Shown piece by piece: positions 58,706-64,000 of a stretch of DNA of 64,000 nt. The notes under the pieces were generated by a model, which saw only the letters and a list, made by a program, of their open reading frames with translations, ran no database searches and was not told where the DNA came from. Where the stretch lies: assembly GCF_034140825.1 (NCBI RefSeq), contig NC_089040.1, positions 3,761,501-3,825,500 of the forward strand. The letters run 5' to 3'. This DNA is from Oryza sativa Japonica Group. Lineage: Eukaryota; Streptophyta; Magnoliopsida; Poales; Poaceae. Made by a program: the position numbers and the translations under genes. Position 1 is the stretch's first letter, and the number at the start of each line of letters is the position of its first letter.

Positions 58706-59640
58706 ACGCGCCGGGCCGCTCCGCCGGTGATGTCCCGTTTGTTCTTGGTAGTAGTTTCCTTTTAAGTGCTATATGCAAGAAAACAAGAAGGGGGAACCAA
58801 TCTTTTGTAGCGTGTGAGCTCGATGCTCGTGTGATTTGGATCGAACTCAAAAGTGCTTAGTCTTATTATGCCGCATGTTAAGTTTGAGATATGATATGAG
58901 CTCGTGACTTAATTTTGCTTAATGTTTACCCTCTTTTATCTTCTATCAATTGTGACTAATTCAAATCTGTGCTTGTGTTCGTCCTTGCGTTGTGAATCGT
59001 GCCGTTTGTCAAGTACCAAGCTTTGTCACTAGGCTGCGGTTTCTAATGTAAATTACTTAGTAGACGGCTGTTACTTGAAGAAGTAACTTTCCTCACCTCT
59101 ATCAGTAGTACTCTTCCCCTCTGCATAATGTATGCATGTTGTTTTGTAGTAATGTCCATATCACCTTGATAATTTTTGTTACATTGTGAAACGGAGGGAG
59201 TAGAAAATTTGCGTATCTGTGGGTCTTTGCTAAGGGTTACCTGTTAAATACGAAAAATCTTGTTAATGTGGCTGGATTGAGCTGAACTGTTGAAGCCTTG
59301 AACTTTGCCTGCTTCTTTCTTTTTTAAAGAACTTGGGATGTGAGAAAGATGCGTTCGTTCCTATTTGGCTGTGTGTTCTGTTAGTAAATGGCTGTCAGGC
59401 ATTGTTATGTTTGATCTGTACTTAAATTTCATTGGCTATTTTAGGAATAATGTTGTGTGTTCTTGAATTCCTATGCTTTTAGTAAACACCAATTCGTATC
59501 AGTGATCACCACTCAGTTCACAGTGGTCAGTATTGGTGAGCAACAACTCTGATTTTGCAAATCGGTAGCCCCACCCTGCACATTTCTTGAAATCATCAAG
59601 TGAACGTGTGTTGGGTAATTGTTTCAGTGGTGGTTATAAA
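58706..59640. other. RPS30 3' UTR and spacer
   Basis: T-rich 3' UTR, then spacer. A lone Stowaway-type end (gaaacggagggagta) near 59190-59200 has no partner and may be a relic. No gene is seen. Confidence 0.4.
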
Positions 59641-59656
59641 GTGCATATTGTTTGCA

Positions 59657-59936
59657 GTGCAATTGAGATATGCACATTAATACTGCAGAAGTTTTTTGGA
59701 ACTCCGGAGTTAGTTCGTGTGATACCTGTTGAAAGTTGCACTCATATATTCTGAAGCTTGGCTCTGGAACTCGGCGTCTCTCCAGGCTGTCTGGAAGAGA
59801 CCTTCTGTGTCACCGCCACAAAACCACTGCAAATGCTCTTTTTTGTTATCGATCCTACTCCTATCTTGTTGTGTGGCCTGTGCTAGTTGGATTGGATGTA
59901 TACATGAACTAATCAGCAGCTATCTGATCTCTACTA
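59657..59936 (+). repeat. Duplicated module X, copy 1
   Basis: Shares gtgcatattgtttgcag, gagttagttcNtgtg, cttggctctg, gcgtctct and gatgaactaatcagcagct-like words in the same order with 61671-62120. Non-coding by eye. Confidence 0.7.
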
Positions 59937-60069
59937 CATCCTCTTTCATATTATTATTAAGCCAATTTGTACAAAAGTGCTATTAAAATATATTTGATCT
60001 AACTTATTATAGAAGTTCGATATAGAATAAAGTCGAAACGACTTATAATATGAAATGAAAGAAATTATG
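59937..60069. mobile_element. Degenerate Stowaway-like MITE
   Basis: A short AT-rich element whose ends (catcctctttcatatta and, inverted, cataatttctttcattt) lie between TA dinucleotides. The second copy of the surrounding module (near 62120) lacks it, which supports an insertion. Confidence 0.5.
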
Positions 60070-60479
60070 TACGTAGGTGTGATTCAGGTTATTGCATAGG
60101 CTGCCAATTTGTATACTCAGGCACTTCAGCAACGCAGTATCAACATCAGGAATTCAGTATCAGGCGCTAATGCAGAGCATCTGCTATAAAGAAATCTTCT
60201 CATAGCACCAGAACAGATGACCATCGGAGATACTGCAGTTCTTGATTGTTCTCTTTTTTTTTTTTTTTGACGAGATTGACGCGAATCATGCGATCTGAAT
60301 TTCCGCTTGCGCGCACGGTTGCAATTCAAGCCCATGCAGCATTGCAGATTTGCCTGTGCGACTATGGCTGTAGCTCCAACGATCTACTTATGGTTATGGC
60401 TGTGAGACTATGCATCGCCCAGGCAGTCAGGCTGCACCCTGCATCCAAAAGCAATGGATCCTGACACCAATGAATGTTC

Positions 60480-60600
60480 TTGTTTAGAGGTGTTTTTGTG
60501 TTACGGCTACCTTGATGTTGCCACGAAGAGAAGCGAAGGATTTTGAGAAAACTGGGGGTCGGAATTTTAAACTCCGACCCACACCTCCATGTAGACAAAC
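60480..60600 (+). repeat. Hairpin module H, copy 1
   Basis: About 110 bp similar to 61430-61545 and 63745-63850. It contains the stem GGGTCGGA/TCCGACCC at 60556-60563 and 60573-60580 with a 9-nt loop, preceded by ttgagaaaact. Confidence 0.7.
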
Positions 60601-60912
60601 AATGCTGTACATCTCAGTGAAGATTGGAACTATCTGAATTACATCTCAAAAAAAAGATTGGCATCATAGCTCAGGCAGGAATTCACAGCAGCTTCATTTC
60701 AAAATCTACTTAGGAGTTAGGATACAAGCATCTGTTCATTGCTACATGGCGTACTGCTCTGGGAGAATAAGCTGATTATCGAATGTTCATGGTCAAGCCT
60801 GTATATTCAGGTTAATCCTAGTTCTCTGCAGCAGCTAGCTAAAGCTTCCCTGACTGTATCCATGTCAGTATCATCGCAGTTCACTGAAGATTTCCAAATT
60901 TTACGCTCCTAA

Positions 60913-61156
60913 GAGCAAGTTTAATAGTATAGCCCACTACTAGCTCCAATTTATATATAGCTAATCTAATAGCCAATTCATATAATAGTTGCTTACTATA
61001 CTATTAATATATGGTCTCATATGTCATACACACATTGCATCTTGGAGTCCGTGCTGCAGCTGGCTACAAATCTGTAGCCCGCTACTCTTCTCTCTTATCT
61101 TTTATCTCATTAAAATATGTTTGTAGCTGGCTAATAACTTGCTATTGTACCTGCTC
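60913..61156. mobile_element. Tourist-like MITE
   Basis: 244-bp element with inverted ends GAGCAAGTTTAATAG and GAGCAGGTACAATAG (read inward) and TAA duplications at 60910-60912 and 61157-61159. Non-coding. Confidence 0.82.
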
Positions 61157-61429
61157 TAAAAAGCATGTCATCAGCATCAAGTCGATCATCTGATCTGAAG
61201 AAAATTTCTCTGAACACATGAACTTATGACTACTGGAGAAAGCAGAAACTGATTAGATCTAAGACATAAACAATGGTAGAGAATTATTACATATTATCCC
61301 TCGGTTGTGCCGCAAGTTGATAGCTGATGATGTCAGATGTTCCGATGAGAAGCTCTGTATCATAATTGAATTTTCTCACAAATCAGGGTGATGGTACCCA
61401 AAACTAATGCATAAATCTTGGGTGAACAT

Positions 61430-61600
61430 TTGAGGTGATTTTCGTTGCAGCTAACCTTCATGCTGCCAAGGAAAGAAGCTAGGATATTGAGAAAACAGGG
61501 GTTCGGAGAATCAAACTCCGAACCCCGCTCCAGGTAGAAAAGGCCATACCAGAGCAAGTGTGTTCTTGAGGCCCATCTATGATTTGCATTTTTCACAAAT
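61430..61600 (+). repeat. Hairpin module H, copy 2
   Basis: Contains the strongest stem of the three copies: GGGGTTCGGAG at 61498-61508 pairs perfectly with CTCCGAACCCC at 61516-61526 around a 7-nt loop. The downstream part (caagtgtgttcttgaggccc) is shared with copy 3. Confidence 0.7.
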
Positions 61601-61670
61601 TTTTGTCTGGCAGATGAATGATCAAAAATACCTACAAGGCAATAATGAAAAATAAATGAAGAATCTGACT

Positions 61671-62136
61671 GTAAAGTGCATATTGTTTGCAGAAGTTATC
61701 GCAAGTTCCATCATCCCTGGAATGAAGAATCTGGCTGTAAATGAACTTCTGCAGGAAACTTTTTGTTCCAAGTTGCATCATCCCTGGAAGTGTTCGGCGC
61801 GTAACTGAACCATCCAACGTTCATTTTACATATTAGCCAGCATGTTGAACTCCACCCATTTTTGCTCGTTGAACTCCAGAGTTAGTTCATGTGGTGCCTG
61901 TTGAAAGCTGCAAGGCGATTCTGAAACTTGGCTCTGCAACTCTGCGTCTCTTCAGGCCTCATCCTGCAATTGCATTTTTCATGGCATCTGGAAGAGACCA
62001 TCAGAACACAATTCGTCAGTCATCACCACCACCACAAAAACTCTGCTCTTTGTTATCACATCATCCGGCCTGTGCTGGTTGGATGCATAGATGAACTAAT
62101 CAGCAGCTATCTCTACTAGGTAATTATGAAGTATGA
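61671..62136 (+). repeat. Duplicated module X, copy 2
   Basis: Second copy of 59657-59936, about 80% alike by eye in the best stretches. It is interrupted at its right end by the Pack-MULE at 62146. Beyond that element the similarity to copy 1 resumes (gtttgtatactc, then ttcagc near 63690-63707). Confidence 0.65.
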
Positions 62137-62145
62137 TTCTTGCAA

Positions 62146-63664
62146 GACAAAATTTGCCCCAGAACACGCAAAAAAAACATGTAATTAGCTGAGAGACACC
62201 GCGAAAATGTGACACGGCTCATGGAAAAAAAAAACATATAATTGACTGTAGAACACCGGTCGCATTATTTTATTATTTCTGGGTAAAAAAAGGTGAGATA
62301 TTTATCTAAATGCTTGGATTGCCCTTTCTCTTTCCTTCTTTAAATACCGGTGGGTCCCACATGTCACGGACAGCCTATGTTTAATCTAATTTTTAATAGG
62401 TTTTTAACCTCCTGGGCCCATGAGTCATGGACTAATTTATTCGTAATTAGTAGAGAGATTACTATTTGCTAATCATAAGTGGGGTCCACACCTCTCTCTC
62501 CTATCCTCTTCTTCCTCACGTACGCCCTTGCTGCCCCCGGGCGACGGCGGCGAGGGGTTGGCGCACGGGGCGAGCGGGCCGCCGCAGAGCGCCGTGCCGA
62601 GGAAGGCGCTCGCCGGCATCCCGGTGAGCGACGCCGGCACGGCGCCACCGAGCTGGCCATTGTACGACACGTTGAACTGCGCGAGCTTCGGCAGCATCAG
62701 GTTACCGGGGAGCGTGCCATTGAAGCCGTTGCGGTCGAGGTTCAGCGTGGTCAGGCTCGCGAGCCGGCTGAACTCCGGCGAGACGCCGCCGTTGAGGCGG
62801 TTCCCGGAGAGGTCCACCTTCTCGAGCAGCGCCAGCGAGAAGAGCCCCTCCGGCAACCTGCCGGCGAGCCGGTTCCCGGAGAGGTTCAGCGACCGGAGCT
62901 GGACGCAGCCGCCGATGTCCGCGGGGACCCCGCCGGATATCGCGTTCGTCCGGAGCGACAGCGTCCGCAGCGCGGTGAGGTTGCCGACCGTGCCCACGGG
63001 CACCGCTCCTCTCAGGCTCTTCCCGGGGAGCCGGAGCTCGGTGACGCGGTCGCCGGCGGCGGAGCAGTGGAGCACCCGACGCCGTGCTACGCGCCGCCGC
63101 ACGGCGTGGGCGCGGACGGGTCCCACGGCAGGTGCCGCCCCCCCACCGCGTCCCGCAGCGCCAGCAGCGCCGCGCGGTCGCCCGCCATGTCGGCCGCCGC
63201 CGCCACCGCGCCCGCGACGAGCACCACCACCACCAGCAGCAGAACGGCGCGGCGTCGCCTAACGACGCCATGGCAAGGCGAGAGCTCGCGAGGAAGGCGG
63301 AGGACGCTGTGCTGGGTAAAGGATTTATGGGCGGCGAGAGAGCTTAGGATTCTCCATTTGGAAGAGCTCGGGTTTTTGTCCATGCAGCTGGCATGCACGA
63401 CGCACCACGGCGGCGGCGTGGTGCCTTCGCCGGAGTTCGCCGCCGCAGTTGAAGTTGGATGGGGATTTCAGGTACTGAGGCTAAGGGCATTTCCGTCCTT
63501 TTGAAATTTCTCTCTCCTCTTTTTCACCGAAAATAATAAAATATTACCTCGGGTGTCCTACAGCTAATTACACAAATTTTGTAGTATCCATTGAAAGTGT
63601 CGTGTTTTTTGGGTGTCTTCTAATTAATTACATGATTTTTAGATGTCCTGTGGTAAATTTTATC
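62146..63664. mobile_element. Pack-MULE-type element carrying an LRR receptor-kinase fragment
   Basis: Inverted repeats of about 150 bp start GACAAAATTTGCC (left) and GATAAAATTTACC (right, read inward). They share further words such as catgtaatta, gacacc and tattttattattt. The 9-bp duplication TTCTTGCAA is exact at 62137-62145 and 63665-63673, as for Mutator-like elements. The interior is GC-rich host-like sequence without a transposase. Confidence 0.9.
62473..63290 (-). pseudogene. Captured, broken LRR receptor-like kinase 5' fragment (LRR-III type)
   Basis: Minus-strand order: a signal-peptide-like stretch (RRRRAVLLLVVVVLVAGA), DMAGDRAALLALRDAVGG with LPWDPSAPTPCGG, then after a frame change VTELRLPGKSLRGAVP, NLTALRTLSLRTNAISGGVP and three or four more LRRs to FLGTALCGGPLAPC. 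This is the ectodomain of an inactive-type LRR-III receptor kinase (RLK1/RKL1-like). The transmembrane segment and kinase are absent; the frame ends at 62473 just past the ectodomain. At least two frame changes are present: one between the only nearby ATG (63271) and the signal peptide, one near 63100. It lies wholly inside the Pack-MULE, so it is a transduplicated fragment, not a resident gene. Confidence 0.85.
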
Positions 63665-63744
63665 TTCTTGCAAAGACTACCAGTTTGTATACTCCTGAAC
63701 ATTCAGCTATGATGTATGGTTTGCAGAATGATTGATAGCAAGTT

Positions 63745-63950
63745 CTTAATTTTCTTCAGAGATGGATGCCATGAGAAGATGCGAGAGAATTGAGAGAACT
63801 GGGGCCGCAGTCGGAGTATTAAACTCTGACCCCTACCTCCAAGTAGAAAATGCCATACATGCAAAGCAAGTGTGTTCTTTGAGGCCCATCTATGATTTGC
63901 ACAAGTATTTCTTGCGCAGATGAATGGCCTAAAAATAGCTTTTGAGACAG
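63745..63950 (+). repeat. Hairpin module H, copy 3
   Basis: Stem GTCGGAG at 63810-63816 pairs with CTCTGAC at 63824-63830, with one G-T wobble and a 7-nt loop. The flanks gagaattgagagaact and caagtgtgttctttgaggccc match the other copies. Confidence 0.68.
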
Positions 63951-64000
63951 ATTTTTTAAAACTTTTTTTAGAGGAGGATATTTTTTTTATCCGGTCTCTA

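Noticed and set aside
62473-63290. A functional LRR receptor or LRR protein gene
   Set aside because: At least two frame changes, no kinase, and the piece lies within a Pack-MULE with an exact 9-bp duplication.

Overview
The window is plant nuclear DNA. Gene content (FAN1, PPR, CML and RPS30 genes with GT-AG introns) and repeat content (Stowaway and Tourist MITEs, Pack-MULE-like elements, long-LTR Ty3/gypsy elements) fit rice. The spliced FAN1 product matches the rice FAN1 homolog as I remember it, which suggests the short arm of chromosome 6; that placement is recall, not something I could check here.

Layout. 429-6899 (minus): FAN1, a 15-exon DNA-repair nuclease gene. 6900-8645: AT-rich spacer with one arm of a TIR element and an (AT)51 microsatellite. 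8646-33238: a Tat-lineage Ty3/gypsy element on the minus strand with 1.09-kb LTRs and TSD TAGTG. It carries an extra antisense ORF of about 1,100 codons with its own TATA box. Its integrase is split by a second, chromovirus-type gypsy element (14723-26344, 3.1-kb LTRs, TSD TTCGG) whose 1,524-codon gag-pol frame looks whole. 33244-34500: the other TIR arm and a Stowaway MITE.

34981-41082 (plus): a WD40-repeat gene with a 1.85-kb hAT element in its last intron. 41690-42436: two Tourist-like MITEs. 42740-44590 (plus): a three-exon organelle-type PPR gene. 44591-51200: spacer with MITEs and a large GC-rich fold-back repeat. 51419-52129 (plus): an intronless four-EF-hand calmodulin-like gene. 54657-58176: two abutting TIR elements inside one 10-bp direct repeat, carrying fragments of PPR, P450, alternative oxidase and malectin-like receptor genes. 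58443-58705 (plus): the tiny two-exon RPS30 gene with a classic ribosomal-protein promoter. 59650-64000: a locally duplicated region with three copies of a hairpin module, a Tourist MITE and a Pack-MULE (TSD TTCTTGCAA) carrying a broken LRR receptor-kinase fragment.

The five host genes have unrelated roles: interstrand-crosslink repair, a WD40 protein of unknown role, organelle RNA processing, calcium sensing and translation. They form no pathway or operon. The main story is how transposable elements have filled and reshaped the spaces between them.
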